DNA of 48,363 nt from Armatimonadota bacterium (GTDB taxonomy: Bacteria > Armatimonadota > UBA10988). Position numbers and translations under genes: made by a program. This document shows positions 16,384-27,589 of the stretch, piece by piece. Each line of letters begins with the position of its first letter. Position 1 is the first letter of the stretch. The notes below the pieces were generated by a model, which saw only the letters and a list, made by a program, of their open reading frames with translations, was not told the origin of the DNA and made no database searches. The stretch spans positions 1-48,363 of the forward strand of contig JACRKZ010000061.1 of assembly GCA_016235455.1 (NCBI GenBank), given 5' to 3'.

Positions 16384-17475
16384 TTGGGTACCGCCTACAC
16401 GCCTGGCCTCACCGTCAACGGCCGCAGCCGCATCGAGAAGCTGCGCCGCCTGCCGCTCAAGGGGCAGGTCGTGGTGCAAGTCGGCGCGCAGGTCATGCCC
16501 GACACCGTCATCGCCCGCACCGAACTGCCCGGCGACGTGGCCCTGGTGCGCGCCGCGGACAAGCTGGGCATCACCGGCGAGGAACTGCTCGGCCTGCTGA
16601 CCAAGCAGGTGGGCGACAGCGTCGCCGAAGGCGAACTGCTGGCCGAGACGCCCGGCCTCTTTGGCCGCTTCTTCCGCAGCCAGCTGACCAGCCCCATCAG
16701 CGGCGTCATCGAGACCATCACGGCCCGGACGGGCAATCTGGCCATCCGCCGTCCGCCGCGCCCGGTCGAACTGACCGCCTATGTGCGCGGCACGGTCAAG
16801 GAAGTGCTGCCCGGCGAAGGCGCGGTCATCGAGACGCTCGGCGCACTGGTCCAGGGCATCTTCGGCATCGGCGGCGAGCGCCACGGCACCCTGTCCGCCG
16901 AGGCCGGCGCTCAGGCCGGCAGCATCATCATCGTGCCCGGCCAGGTGTCCTTGGCGGCCTATCGCCACGCCTGCGACCTGGGCGCCGTGGCCATCGTCGG
17001 CGGCAGCGTGCTCGACAGCGATCTGCGCGCCATCCTCGGCCGCGACATCGGCGTGGCCATCACCGGCGAGGAGGACGTGCCCGCCTCGCTGCTGGTCACC
17101 GAGGGCTTTGGCGACGTGGCCATGGCCAAGCGCACCTGGGCCCTGCTCTCAGGGCTGTTCGGTCGGCAGGCCTCGGTCTCGGGCGCCACGCAGATCCGCG
17201 CCGGTGTTATCCGGCCCGAGATCATCGTGCCCGACCCCGAACTGGTCCTGACTGACACCATCGGCTCCACCGCGTCCGAGCAGGTGCTCGACGCGGGCAC
17301 GGCCATCCGGCTCATCCGCGAGCCCTATTTCGGAGCGCTGGCCACCGTCGACAGCCTGCCGCCCGAGCCCATCGAGATCGGCAGTGGCGCCATGGTGCGC
17401 GTGTTGCGGGCCACGTTGGCCGACGGCAGCCTGGTCACGGTGCCGCGGGCCAACGTGGAGATTGTCGTCGGCTAG
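16384..17475 (+). CDS. Unknown protein with lipoyl-like/hybrid-barrel region
   Basis: The 363-residue product most likely starts at TTG 16384, which GGGAG precedes at suitable spacing. Residues ~20-160 look like repeated small beta-barrels: VGDSVAEGELLAET, SPISGVIETITARTG, and VRGTVKEVLPGEGAVIE read like lipoyl/biotinyl or RnfC-type hybrid motifs. No lysine sits at a canonical lipoylation turn. The C-terminal half is alternating alpha/beta, with GAVAIVGGSVLDSD and DIGVAITGEEDVPASLLVTEGFG. There is no signal peptide or membrane segment. I cannot name the family. Its stop codon shares a CTAG with the stop of the convergent SSS transporter gene. Confidence 0.7.
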   Translation: MGTAYTPGLTVNGRSRIEKLRRLPLKGQVVVQVGAQVMPDTVIARTELPGDVALVRAADKLGITGEELLGLLTKQVGDSVAEGELLAETPGLFGRFFRSQLTSPISGVIETITARTGNLAIRRPPRPVELTAYVRGTVKEVLPGEGAVIETLGALVQGIFGIGGERHGTLSAEAGAQAGSIIIVPGQVSLAAYRHACDLGAVAIVGGSVLDSDLRAILGRDIGVAITGEEDVPASLLVTEGFGDVAMAKRTWALLSGLFGRQASVSGATQIRAGVIRPEIIVPDPELVLTDTIGSTASEQVLDAGTAIRLIREPYFGALATVDSLPPEPIEIGSGAMVRVLRATLADGSLVTVPRANVEIVVG

Positions 17476-18947
17476 GCCGGCGACTCGCTGGTCTTGGGCC
17501 GGCCCAGGTCCATGAGACATGAGACGACGTAGCCCACCACGAAGCAGACGGTGTTGCAGATGACGGGGCGCAGCAGGAAGGTCACCTGCTTGTCGTGCAC
17601 CAGCAGCCACCAGAGCACCAGGTAGCTCACGCCAAACCCGATCATCGCCGCGGCCGGCTGGATGCGCCGCTTGACGAAGGCCAGAGCCATCAGGCCCAGC
17701 ACGCCGTTGGCGGCGATGCCCATCAACTTGTTCCACAGCCGCACCACGTCGTCGCTGGAGTGCGCGAACCACCACGCCAGCAGGATGTGCACCACGCCCC
17801 AGAACAGCGCCAGCCAGCGCACCGCGGCCAAGCCCCGTTCCTCAGCCAGCTTCCGCCCCCAGGCGCGCTTCCAGAAGTCCTCGATGCACACCGTCGTGAC
17901 CGAGTTCATGAGCGACGCAATGGTCGACATGGCCGCCGAGAAGATGCCCGCGATGACCAGGCCGGCAACGCCCGCCGGCAGTCGCGTCGTGACGAAGTAC
18001 GGGTACAACGTGTCGTTGTTGGGCATGTTCGGGTCGGGATGCTGCTGGTAGTAGACGAACAGCACGGTGCCCAGCAGGTAGAAGATGATGCCCAGCGGGA
18101 TGTAGCCGAGAATCGAAATCCACACGCTGCGGTTGGCCTCGGAGGTAGAGCCGGCGGTCACGTAGCGCTGGGTCATGTCCTGCTGCGTGCTGTAGATGCG
18201 GATGGTCTCGAACAGCGTCTGCAGGATGAGCCACAGGCTGGTCAGCTTGGCCAGGTCGGTGCCGCCCTGCCAGATGCGGAACTTGTGGTGCTCCATGGCG
18301 ATGGGCAGGAAGTCGGGGCCCACCCAGACCAGAGCCATGGCAATGCTGACCAGCGCCGCGCCAGCGAACACGATGACCTGGATGGCATCGGTCCAGATGA
18401 CCGCTTCGATGCCACCGATGACCGTATACAGCGTCACCACGATGCCCATGACCAGGATGCACCAGATGACCGGCGTATTGGTCACCACGGCGAAGGCCTT
18501 GGCCGGCAGGTAGAGGCCCAGTCCCATGCGGCCCACGCCCAGCACCACGAAGCAGAAAGCGGCCATGAGCCGGCTGGAGACGTGGATGCGCTTCTCGAGG
18601 AACTCGTAGACGCTGAGCACACCAGCATCGCGGTAGCGCGGTAACACGAAGCGGGTGATGACCAGCGCGGTGATGATCAGCACCGGCAACTGGATGGCCC
18701 ACAGCCAGTCGTCCTTGCCAAAGGCCAGGAACGGCAGGCCCATCATGGTCACCGCCGACAGGTAGGTACCCAGCAGCGACAAGCCCACCAGCCAATGGTG
18801 CACCTTCTCATCCGCCACCATGAAGCTGCGCGCGCTGGTCACGCGCTTCTGGAAGTAGACCCCGATGCCCACCATGGCGAGCATGTAGATCAACAGGACG
18901 GCGTAATCGACGAAGCCGAACCCGGCCGTGCTTGCACCTTGTGGCAT
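17472..18947 (-). CDS. Sodium:solute symporter (SSS/SLC5 family)
   Basis: The 491-residue integral membrane protein has about 13 hydrophobic segments. Family features are the early VDYAVLLIYMLAMVGIGVYF helix, LGTYLSAVTMMGLPFLAF (the unwound TM1-type segment), the QDMTQRYVTAGSTSEANRS loop and AGIFSAAMSTIASLMNS (the sodium-site helix). The substrate, such as a sugar, myo-inositol, amino acid or sialic acid, is not determinable. ATG 18947 lies 8 bases after GAGGAG; TTG directly before it is also possible. It is convergent with the previous gene, overlapping by 4 bases. Confidence 0.9.
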   Translation of the reverse strand: MPQGASTAGFGFVDYAVLLIYMLAMVGIGVYFQKRVTSARSFMVADEKVHHWLVGLSLLGTYLSAVTMMGLPFLAFGKDDWLWAIQLPVLIITALVITRFVLPRYRDAGVLSVYEFLEKRIHVSSRLMAAFCFVVLGVGRMGLGLYLPAKAFAVVTNTPVIWCILVMGIVVTLYTVIGGIEAVIWTDAIQVIVFAGAALVSIAMALVWVGPDFLPIAMEHHKFRIWQGGTDLAKLTSLWLILQTLFETIRIYSTQQDMTQRYVTAGSTSEANRSVWISILGYIPLGIIFYLLGTVLFVYYQQHPDPNMPNNDTLYPYFVTTRLPAGVAGLVIAGIFSAAMSTIASLMNSVTTVCIEDFWKRAWGRKLAEERGLAAVRWLALFWGVVHILLAWWFAHSSDDVVRLWNKLMGIAANGVLGLMALAFVKRRIQPAAAMIGFGVSYLVLWWLLVHDKQVTFLLRPVICNTVCFVVGYVVSCLMDLGRPKTSESPA

Positions 18948-19274
18948 CAATGAGACTCCTCTGCCCTGCTTGGCGCCCGGCCGGCCTTGTCCTTCCGCGG
19001 AGAAGTGCCGACTCGCCTCAATCCCGGCCAGGCAGCCGGCAACGGATGGATTGACGCGCCATGGGGCCGGCCTTGTTCCGCGACAGCCGGCGCAGCCCGA
19101 ACCGTATGCGCACGCACCGACTCTGCCAGCGCCGCCGAGCGCGTCACTTTCATCTCATCTGGGCGCAAACCTAAAGGCTGGCGAGCGTTGGCCGATTGGG
19201 ACAATGGCGGATATCCCTTGGACAGCACCGCCAGCTACTTCCTTGGAGCTTGATTGTATAGTGGAGGAAACGCC
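18948..19274. other. Divergent intergenic region without recognised element
   Basis: This 327-bp gap lies between the SSS transporter gene (minus) and the small 160-residue gene (plus). I see no credible coding region, RNA gene or strong -35/-10 pair. It must hold the promoters of both genes. The stretch near 19200-19262 is somewhat less GC-rich. Confidence 0.4.
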
Positions 19275-19757
19275 ATGAGCGCCGTGAGTGGTGGATCCCG
19301 GGTTGGTCCCTGGGCATCCGGCTACGATCCGGCGGTCGACAGGTCGTCAGACGGGCAGGCCTTGCAGGCCACGTCGCGGACCGCACGGATCTTCAGTCAG
19401 GAACTTGGTAAACTGGTGCACATGCGCCACGCTGCCGCCAGCAATGGCGAGGTCGTGGTACATGATCGCATTTCCCTCGAGTTTGAGGCACAGGGGCTGT
19501 TGCTCAGCGCCCGTGCGGGCGAAGCCTTGCTGCTCAGCAAAGAAGCGCAGCAGGTGATGCGCGAGCAACCGCCCGCGCCGACGCCCGCGCCCGCCGCGGC
19601 GGCAGCGCCGGCCGCGACAACGCCAACCGCACCGGCGAAGCCTGCCGCCCAGGCACCCGAACCCGCCGCGGCTGCGGCGGCGCCGGCCAGCGCCGAGACC
19701 GCCACGCCAGCATCGTCCGACGAGCCCGCGGCACCACGCCTGGATGCCCTGGCCTGA
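19275..19757 (+). CDS. Small unknown protein with Ala/Pro-rich tail
   Basis: The 160-residue product starts at ATG 19275 behind GTGGAGG with 7-base spacing. Residues 1-100 appear folded (ARIFSQELGKLVHMRHAA, ISLEFEAQGLLLSARAGEALLLS). The rest is low-complexity Ala/Pro/Thr, probably disordered. No signal peptide or membrane segment is present, and the family is not recognised. Confidence 0.65.
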   Translation: MSAVSGGSRVGPWASGYDPAVDRSSDGQALQATSRTARIFSQELGKLVHMRHAAASNGEVVVHDRISLEFEAQGLLLSARAGEALLLSKEAQQVMREQPPAPTPAPAAAAAPAATTPTAPAKPAAQAPEPAAAAAAPASAETATPASSDEPAAPRLDALA

Positions 19758-19788
19758 CCGCTACCGCAACGGGGGAGCCAGGGGTCGT

Positions 19789-19817
19789 TTGACGCGGCCC
19801 GCACCGCTGCCTACAAT
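19789..19817 (+). promoter_or_regulatory. Strong sigma-70-type promoter
   Basis: TTGACG (19789-19794) and TACAAT (19812-19817) are 17 bp apart. They lie 21 bases upstream of the zinc-ribbon protein start at 19838. Confidence 0.7.
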
Positions 19818-19837
19818 GGCCGCCATGCGAGGCCGCC

Positions 19838-20569
19838 ATGCCGCGTTCGGTCGACTTCAGCAAACTCCCCCCGCCCGAAGCGCTGTGCTTTGGCTGCGGC
19901 CAAAGCGTTTCGCTCAGCCTCCGCGCCCGCGGCCGCGGTCGCTTCCGCTGCCCGCATTGCCACAATGACAACCGGGTCGACCACACCGGCCTGGGCCGCC
20001 CGCTGCGGCGCGATGCCCTGGCGGTGGACCACCTGCCCGAGGCCATCTGCCCCAAGTGCGGCGCGGTCAACCGCATTCCCGGCCCGCTGCTCACCGGCCG
20101 CCGCTACACCTGCTTCCACTGCCGGCGCGCGGTCGAGGTGCCGCCCCTGATGCGCGTGATCCGACGCAGCGCCACTCCCTGGGTGGTGGCGCTGCTGTTG
20201 GTCATCGGCGTGGCTGTTGCGCGCGTCGGCCGCGATATCTACCGCTTCGTGACCGCGGTGGAGGAGCGCATCAGCACCGAAACGGTCAAGGCCATGGACA
20301 GTGCCATCGACGTGCAGCAGATCGGCGGCGTGATGGGGCCGACGGGCGCGGTCTACGACTTCCGCGGCCAGGCCGTCAACATGCTGCCCAAGCCGACCAC
20401 GCTTTATGTCAACGTGCTGCTGGTCCAGGGCGGCACGGAAGTGGCGCGCCAGTCGGTGGCCCTGCCGTTCGTCAGGCCCGGCGAGAAGCGCAACTTCCAG
20501 GTTCGCGTGATCGCCCCGCCAGGCACACGCGCCGAGCACTTCGTCGGTCGACTGCTCGGAGTCAGCTAG
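19838..20569 (+). CDS. Double zinc-ribbon, single-TM protein of unknown function
   Basis: The 243-residue protein has four CxxC pairs in the first 100 residues: CFGC with CPHC, and CPKC with CFHC. These form two zinc ribbons. A single membrane helix follows (PWVVALLLVIGVAVA, ~115-130). The remaining ~110 residues are a probable extracytoplasmic beta domain (TTLYVNVLLVQGG). The architecture parallels the protein at 15603-16340. ATG 19838 follows GAGG. An AAA ATPase gene with its own promoter lies 121 bp downstream. Confidence 0.75.
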   Translation: MPRSVDFSKLPPPEALCFGCGQSVSLSLRARGRGRFRCPHCHNDNRVDHTGLGRPLRRDALAVDHLPEAICPKCGAVNRIPGPLLTGRRYTCFHCRRAVEVPPLMRVIRRSATPWVVALLLVIGVAVARVGRDIYRFVTAVEERISTETVKAMDSAIDVQQIGGVMGPTGAVYDFRGQAVNMLPKPTTLYVNVLLVQGGTEVARQSVALPFVRPGEKRNFQVRVIAPPGTRAEHFVGRLLGVS

Positions 20570-20635
20570 GTGACCGAGGACGGCGCGAACGCGCCGCCGC
20601 CTCTGGCGTCCGCCGTCCCACATGGCCCACCCCGC

Positions 20636-20665
20636 TTGACCCACAGGGACTCGCGGCCTTACAGT
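20636..20665 (+). promoter_or_regulatory. Sigma-70-type promoter of the AAA ATPase gene
   Basis: TTGACC (20636-20641) and TACAGT (20660-20665) are 18 bp apart. GGAGGTGA and ATG 20691 follow. Confidence 0.65.
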
Positions 20666-20690
20666 ACACATGGCCGGAGGTGAATGCTTG

Positions 20691-22379
<1,689 letters not shown>

Positions 22380-22402
22380 TCCGCATCCGTGAGGATTACC
22401 AG

Positions 22403-22438
22403 GAAGCCGCCGGCGCGATGGCTCGCACCGGCGGCTTC
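22403..22438. terminator. Bidirectional hairpin between convergent genes
   Basis: The 11-base arms GAAGCCGCCGG (22403-22413) and CCGGCGGCTTC (22428-22438) pair perfectly between the AAA ATPase stop (22379) and the deacetylase-like stop (22456). Confidence 0.7.
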
Positions 22439-22455
22439 GCTGCGTAGAGCGGCTC

Positions 22456-23412
22456 TTAGCGGCGGTACTCGTCGCGGTTGGGCCAGGTGTTCTTGGGCTT
22501 GGCCAGCGCGGCCTCGGCGATGGTGCCGGCCGTGACGAACTGGCAGCCGAAGTCCTCGCGCGCCATCTTGACCACGCGCTCGTAAGCCTCGAAGCCCAAG
22601 TCTCGCGAAGCCACGGGATCGCCGCTGCCGCGCAGCCCGGCATACTGCGCCACGGCGATGAACGGCGCCTGCTCACGCGCGCATTGCCGCAGGTGGCGTT
22701 GCGCCACGGCGACCCACAGGTCGATGTTGTCGGGCGAGACGTGATAGCCGTAGTTGCAGAGGTGCGGCACTTCCAGCACGTCGCCCACCCAGTAGGGGTG
22801 CAAGCCCACCCACGAGACCACCTCGTCGGCCTCCACCGTCGGCTCGCGTCGCCAGGCGGCCGGCACGGCGGTACGCGTGGAGGTCCACTTGATGCCCAGG
22901 TCCTCCAGCGCAAAGTACAGCCCGCGACAGAACGCGTGGTAGCCCGAACGGAAGCCCGTGGGACGATGCGCCTCGCCCAGCGCGGTCTCGAAGATGCGGA
23001 CGGAGCGCTCCAGCGTTGAGCCGATCTTGCCGCGCGCGTGCTGGTGCACCAGCTGGAAGGTCTCGCGGGACATGGTGCGCGCGATGCGCGCCATCATCTG
23101 CTCGTCGCGCACCGCCATCAGGTCGGGGATGCCGCACTCGAACAGCTCATGGTCGAAGCCATGCGGCAGGAACTCGTGGCCCTCGTCCAGCCCGCGCTGC
23201 ATGGCGGTCACCAGTTCGGCGTCCTCGAACAGCGTCGACTGGTTCTGGAAGCTGTAGGGGATCATGAAGAAGGTGGCGCGCAAGTCACGCTCGCCCAGCC
23301 AGTCCAGCAGACGCACAAGACGGTGTGCATCGCCGGCCGACAGGTTGTCGATCGTCAACGACGCGTACAAGCTGCCCTCGCTGGGCACGAGAACCCGATC
23401 CGTCTCAGCCAT
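22456..23412 (-). CDS. Polysaccharide-deacetylase-like (NodB-fold) protein
   Basis: The 318-residue protein starts at ATG 23412 behind GAGGAGGAC. NodB-homology features are LTIDNLSAGDAHRLVRLLDWL, ATFFMIP, GHEFLPHGFDHELFE with the HxxxH metal pair, and RPTGFRSGYHAFC with the catalytic-type Arg. The usual first motif TFDDGP reads TIDNLS, so the second Asp, a metal or base residue in the family, is Asn. Activity on an N-acetylated sugar is therefore uncertain. There is no signal peptide. A role in envelope polysaccharide editing is only inferred. Confidence 0.75.
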   Translation of the reverse strand: MAETDRVLVPSEGSLYASLTIDNLSAGDAHRLVRLLDWLGERDLRATFFMIPYSFQNQSTLFEDAELVTAMQRGLDEGHEFLPHGFDHELFECGIPDLMAVRDEQMMARIARTMSRETFQLVHQHARGKIGSTLERSVRIFETALGEAHRPTGFRSGYHAFCRGLYFALEDLGIKWTSTRTAVPAAWRREPTVEADEVVSWVGLHPYWVGDVLEVPHLCNYGYHVSPDNIDLWVAVAQRHLRQCAREQAPFIAVAQYAGLRGSGDPVASRDLGFEAYERVVKMAREDFGCQFVTAGTIAEAALAKPKNTWPNRDEYRR

Positions 23413-23533
23413 CTGCACGTCCTCCTCGGCCGCCGCCATGGTTCTGCGTCGGACCGAGGGTCGGCCAGACGCGGCGAACGGCTCCCGGCTGGGTCACTGC
23501 ATCGTGTTTGCCGTGAGGCACCCAGCGTCCCCC

Positions 23534-23542
23534 ATCATACCA
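23534..23542 (-). promoter_or_regulatory. Extended -10 promoter of the deacetylase-like gene
   Basis: The minus strand reads TGGTATGAT, an extended -10 box, leaving a leader of about 115 bases before the start at 23412. Confidence 0.45.
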
Positions 23543-23609
23543 TGTGAACCTTTGCCCTATGGCGGCGTCGAATCGGACAGCCGGCCGACGCGCCCCGCCT
23601 ACCCGGTCG

Positions 23610-23638
23610 TTGACACGGGCAGGACCAAGGGATATCCT
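23610..23638 (+). promoter_or_regulatory. Sigma-70-type promoter of tatA
   Basis: A perfect TTGACA (23610-23615) is 17 bp from TATCCT (23633-23638). The tatA ribosome site AAGGAG and ATG 23693 follow. Confidence 0.7.
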
Positions 23639-23692
23639 GCTGCAAGGTGCGTACCGCCTATTGGCACGTGCCGGCGTACGAAGGAGATACCG

Positions 23693-23923
23693 ATGCCGGG
23701 CCCGCCCGAAATGATCTGGATCCTGGTGATCCTGTTCCTGTTGTTCGGCGCCAAGAAGCTGCCTGAGTTGGCTCGCTCGAGTGGCGAAGCGCTCAAGGAG
23801 TTCAAGAAGGCCACCAAAGAGGCCATGGCCGACGAAGAGCCCGTCAAGCCGACCGTAGCCCAGGAAGCGCCGCGCCGCATGGAGGCGCCCGCCGATAGCA
23901 ACACCACCAGCACCTCGGCCTAG
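23693..23923 (+). CDS. tatA: Twin-arginine translocase subunit TatA
   Basis: TatA polymerises to form the Tat export pore for folded, often cofactor-bearing proteins. The 76-residue product has the diagnostic layout: one N-terminal membrane helix (PEMIWILVILFLLF), then the FGAKK hinge, the amphipathic helix LPELARSSGEALKEFKKATKEA and a disordered acidic/Pro tail. TatA and TatE cannot be separated. AAGGAG with 7-base spacing fixes ATG 23693. tatC is not in the window. It converges on the hydrogenase cluster; the hydrogenase itself has no twin-arginine signal, so the closeness is probably incidental. Confidence 0.9.
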   Translation: MPGPPEMIWILVILFLLFGAKKLPELARSSGEALKEFKKATKEAMADEEPVKPTVAQEAPRRMEAPADSNTTSTSA

Positions 23924-23953
23924 CCCTGGTTGCAGGTCGGAGCGTTTAACCCG

Positions 23954-23982
23954 AGAGCCCGCTGGCCTAGGCCGCGGGCTCT
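23954..23982. terminator. Hairpin between tatA and hypB
   Basis: AGAGCCCGC (23954-23962) and GCGGGCTCT (23974-23982) form a perfect 9-bp stem. The loop contains the palindrome GGCCTAGGCC and the hypB stop codon. It is well placed to end both convergent transcripts. Confidence 0.6.
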
Positions 23983-24635
23983 TGTGCGTTGGGGCTCTCG
24001 CGCCGCGCGGTAAGCCACTCGAACCACGCGTCCATGCCCTGCCCCGTCATCGATGAGACTTCCAGCACCGGCACGGTACCATTGAGCGCGCGCAGGTCCT
24101 CGTAGAACCGCGCCACGTCGAAGGGCACATACTGAAGCAGGTCGGCCTTGGTCAGCAGCACCACGTCGGCCTCACGCCACAACCGCGGGTACTTGGCCAC
24201 CTTGTCCTCGCCCTCGGTCACGCTGATCAGCGCCACCTTGGCGTCGTGGCCCAGGTCATAGCCGACCGGGCAGACGAGGTTGCCCACGTTCTCGATGTAC
24301 AGGACGTCGACACCATCCAGGTCCAGGTGCGGCATGGCGTTGGCCACCATCGCCGCGTCCAGATGGCAGCCGCCATCGGTGTTGATCTGCACCGTCTGAG
24401 CGTACTCCGCCAGCCGCTCCGCATCGCGCGAGGTGGCCAGATCACCGACAATGACCGCCTGGCCCCAGGTACCCCTGAAATGCTCCAGGGTGCGCTCCAG
24501 CAGCGTGGTCTTGCCCGATCCCGGTGAACTGATCAGGTTAGGGCAGAAGATGCCGCGACCGCGCAGATCCGCGCGGATCTGCTGCGCCAGCGCGTCATTC
24601 AGCTTCAGGACGTTGTGGACGACATCGACTCGCAC
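23967..24635 (-). CDS. hypB: Hydrogenase nickel-incorporation GTPase HypB
   Basis: HypB with HypA inserts nickel into the large subunit of [NiFe] hydrogenases. The 222-residue protein has the P-loop SSPGSGKTTL (36-45), switch-region VIVGDLATSRDA, the metal-site GGCHLDA and NVGNLVCP, and the guanine-specificity motif LLTKADLL. It lacks a His-rich nickel-storage N-terminus. The start is GTG 24635; no other in-frame start lies before the conserved region. It overlaps hypA by 31 bp and is the last gene of the hydrogenase operon. Confidence 0.94.
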   Translation of the reverse strand: MRVDVVHNVLKLNDALAQQIRADLRGRGIFCPNLISSPGSGKTTLLERTLEHFRGTWGQAVIVGDLATSRDAERLAEYAQTVQINTDGGCHLDAAMVANAMPHLDLDGVDVLYIENVGNLVCPVGYDLGHDAKVALISVTEGEDKVAKYPRLWREADVVLLTKADLLQYVPFDVARFYEDLRALNGTVPVLEVSSMTGQGMDAWFEWLTARRESPNAQEPAA

Positions 24636-24973
24636 GGTTCCAGCTCCACTCGCAGCAACACCAGCTCATTGCCCGTCACGGTCTCGGCGTCAGCCACGTG
24701 GCAGTCCGGGCACAGGAAGATGCTGTCTTCGACACCGAAGACCAACTCGCACCGCCGACACCGCGCCGTGACCGCCACCGGCTCCACGATCAGACGAGCG
24801 CCCTCGGCGGCGGTGCCCTCGGCCACGGCCAGGAAGCCCATGGCCAGGCTCTCGGCCACGATCATCTGCAGCGCGCCGGCCTGGATGGTCAGCGACATCA
24901 CCCGCGCCCGATGCTCCTCGGCGATGGCCAGCACCGACGGCAGGATGGCTTCGGCCAGGCTCAACTCATGCAT
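24605..24973 (-). CDS. hypA: Hydrogenase nickel metallochaperone HypA
   Basis: HypA delivers nickel together with HypB. The 122-residue protein starts MHELSLAEAI, with the nickel ligand His2. It carries the zinc site CRRC (72, 75) and CPDC (88, 91). The length is typical. It overlaps the protease gene upstream by 8 bp and hypB downstream by 31 bp, so the three are tightly coupled. Confidence 0.95.
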   Translation of the reverse strand: MHELSLAEAILPSVLAIAEEHRARVMSLTIQAGALQMIVAESLAMGFLAVAEGTAAEGARLIVEPVAVTARCRRCELVFGVEDSIFLCPDCHVADAETVTGNELVLLRVELEPCESMSSTTS

Positions 24974-25487
24974 CGCCAGCGGGCTCCAGCGACGGTCCCT
25001 CGGGCGCCAGAGCGCCCGCGAGCAGCCGCTCTGTCATCGTCTGGCAGCGGCGCAGCGTGTCAGGGGTCAGTTCGTCGGCGAAGTCGAACCGCTCGCCCCG
25101 GACCGTGCAGCGGAAGCCCTCGGGCCGATGGCCGTAGGCCGACCCGGCCAGCGCCAGCACCGTTGCCGCGGTCAGCACATGCGAGGTCAGACCCAACCCG
25201 GACGGGTCGGTCACCGGGGCGATGACCAGGCCGACATCGTCGACGTGCGCATCGAGAAACAGGACGCGGTCAACCTGGGCGCAGTCTTCGGCCAGGCCCA
25301 TGTCGAGCTGCTGCACCCACATGGTGCGCACGCGGTGGCCGTCGACCGCGACGGTGTCCTCGCCGGGCTCACCCAGCAGGTCCACCAGCGGCAGGCCCCA
25401 GGCCTCGTTCAGCCGGTTGAGGATGTAGTGCCCGGCCCCGTCGTCCATGCGACTGGGATTACCGTAGGCGATGACGAGCAGGTTCAT
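24966..25487 (-). CDS. [NiFe] hydrogenase maturation endopeptidase (M52 type)
   Basis: This protease trims the C-terminal peptide of the hydrogenase large subunit after nickel insertion. The 173-residue product shows the N-terminal YGNPSRMDDGAGHYI, with the metal Asp, and VLFLDAHVDD, with the second Asp. SHVLTAATVLALA carries the family His. The target is evidently HydL upstream, whose 24-residue tail follows DPCxxCxxH. ATG 25487 gives the canonical start. It resembles the HoxW/HycI proteases. Confidence 0.88.
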   Translation of the reverse strand: MNLLVIAYGNPSRMDDGAGHYILNRLNEAWGLPLVDLLGEPGEDTVAVDGHRVRTMWVQQLDMGLAEDCAQVDRVLFLDAHVDDVGLVIAPVTDPSGLGLTSHVLTAATVLALAGSAYGHRPEGFRCTVRGERFDFADELTPDTLRRCQTMTERLLAGALAPEGPSLEPAGDA

Positions 25488-25582
25488 GGCTGTTCCGCAG
25501 TCTAGCACAAGCCCCCCAAACGAGGCCGGTCCGGCCGCAGGTTGTCACCAACGACCGGACCGACTGACGTATCAGGCGTTGC

Positions 25583-27013
<1,431 letters not shown>

Positions 27014-27028
27014 GTCGACCTCTCTATA

Positions 27029-27577
27029 TCAATCGAAGTGGAGCAGCGGCTGGGGAATGCCGTTGGGCACACGGCCGCTGACCAGTTCGTGGACTACGTG
27101 GAAGATCGTGTCGGCACTCGGCGGGCAGCCGGGGATGTGGAAATCCACCTTCACGAATTCACGGATGGGCTGGACCTTGTCCAGGTAGCGCGGCAGCTCC
27201 TTGTCGTCGGGGATGAACCCGTCGACCGTGCTGGAGCTCCAGATATAGCCATGCTCGAGCACCTGGTTGAGCGGGAAGAAGTTGCGCATGAACGGCACGC
27301 AACCCCACCCCGCGCAGTCGCCGAGGCTGACCAGGAACTTGCTCTTGGCGCGGATCTCTTCCAGGAACTTGATGTTGTCCGTATTGCAGACCGCACCCTC
27401 CACCAGGCCGACATCGGCCATGGGGAAGCCGCCCAGCTTGAAGTCGGTGATCGGCATGGCGCCGATATCAGCCAACTCCATCAGGGCCACGATTCGCTCG
27501 TCGATGTCGAGCAACGACATATGACATCCGGCGCAGCCGCCCAGCCACACCGAGGCAATCATCGGTTTCTTGCTCAT
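27029..27577 (-). CDS. hydS: [NiFe] hydrogenase small subunit (HydS/HoxY-like)
   Basis: This electron-transfer subunit carries the proximal [4Fe-4S] cluster next to the Ni-Fe site. The 182-residue length is that of the short HoxY-type subunits without the ferredoxin-like C-terminal domain. The ligands are visible as C15 and C18 in GGCAGCHMS, C88 in LGDCAGWGC and C151 in IPGCPPSAD. There is no Tat signal, which agrees with a cytoplasmic enzyme. It is 12 bp from hydA upstream and 15 bp from hydL downstream. Confidence 0.93.
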   Translation of the reverse strand: MSKKPMIASVWLGGCAGCHMSLLDIDERIVALMELADIGAMPITDFKLGGFPMADVGLVEGAVCNTDNIKFLEEIRAKSKFLVSLGDCAGWGCVPFMRNFFPLNQVLEHGYIWSSSTVDGFIPDDKELPRYLDKVQPIREFVKVDFHIPGCPPSADTIFHVVHELVSGRVPNGIPQPLLHFD

Positions 27578-27589
27578 GGTCGCCTCCCG

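Noticed and set aside
19209..19221. A 13-base match, CCAAGGGATATCC, shared in opposite orientation with 23625-23637
   Set aside because: In 48 kb, exact 13-base matches are expected by chance many times. At 23610-23638 the bases are explained by a promoter spacer and -10 box.
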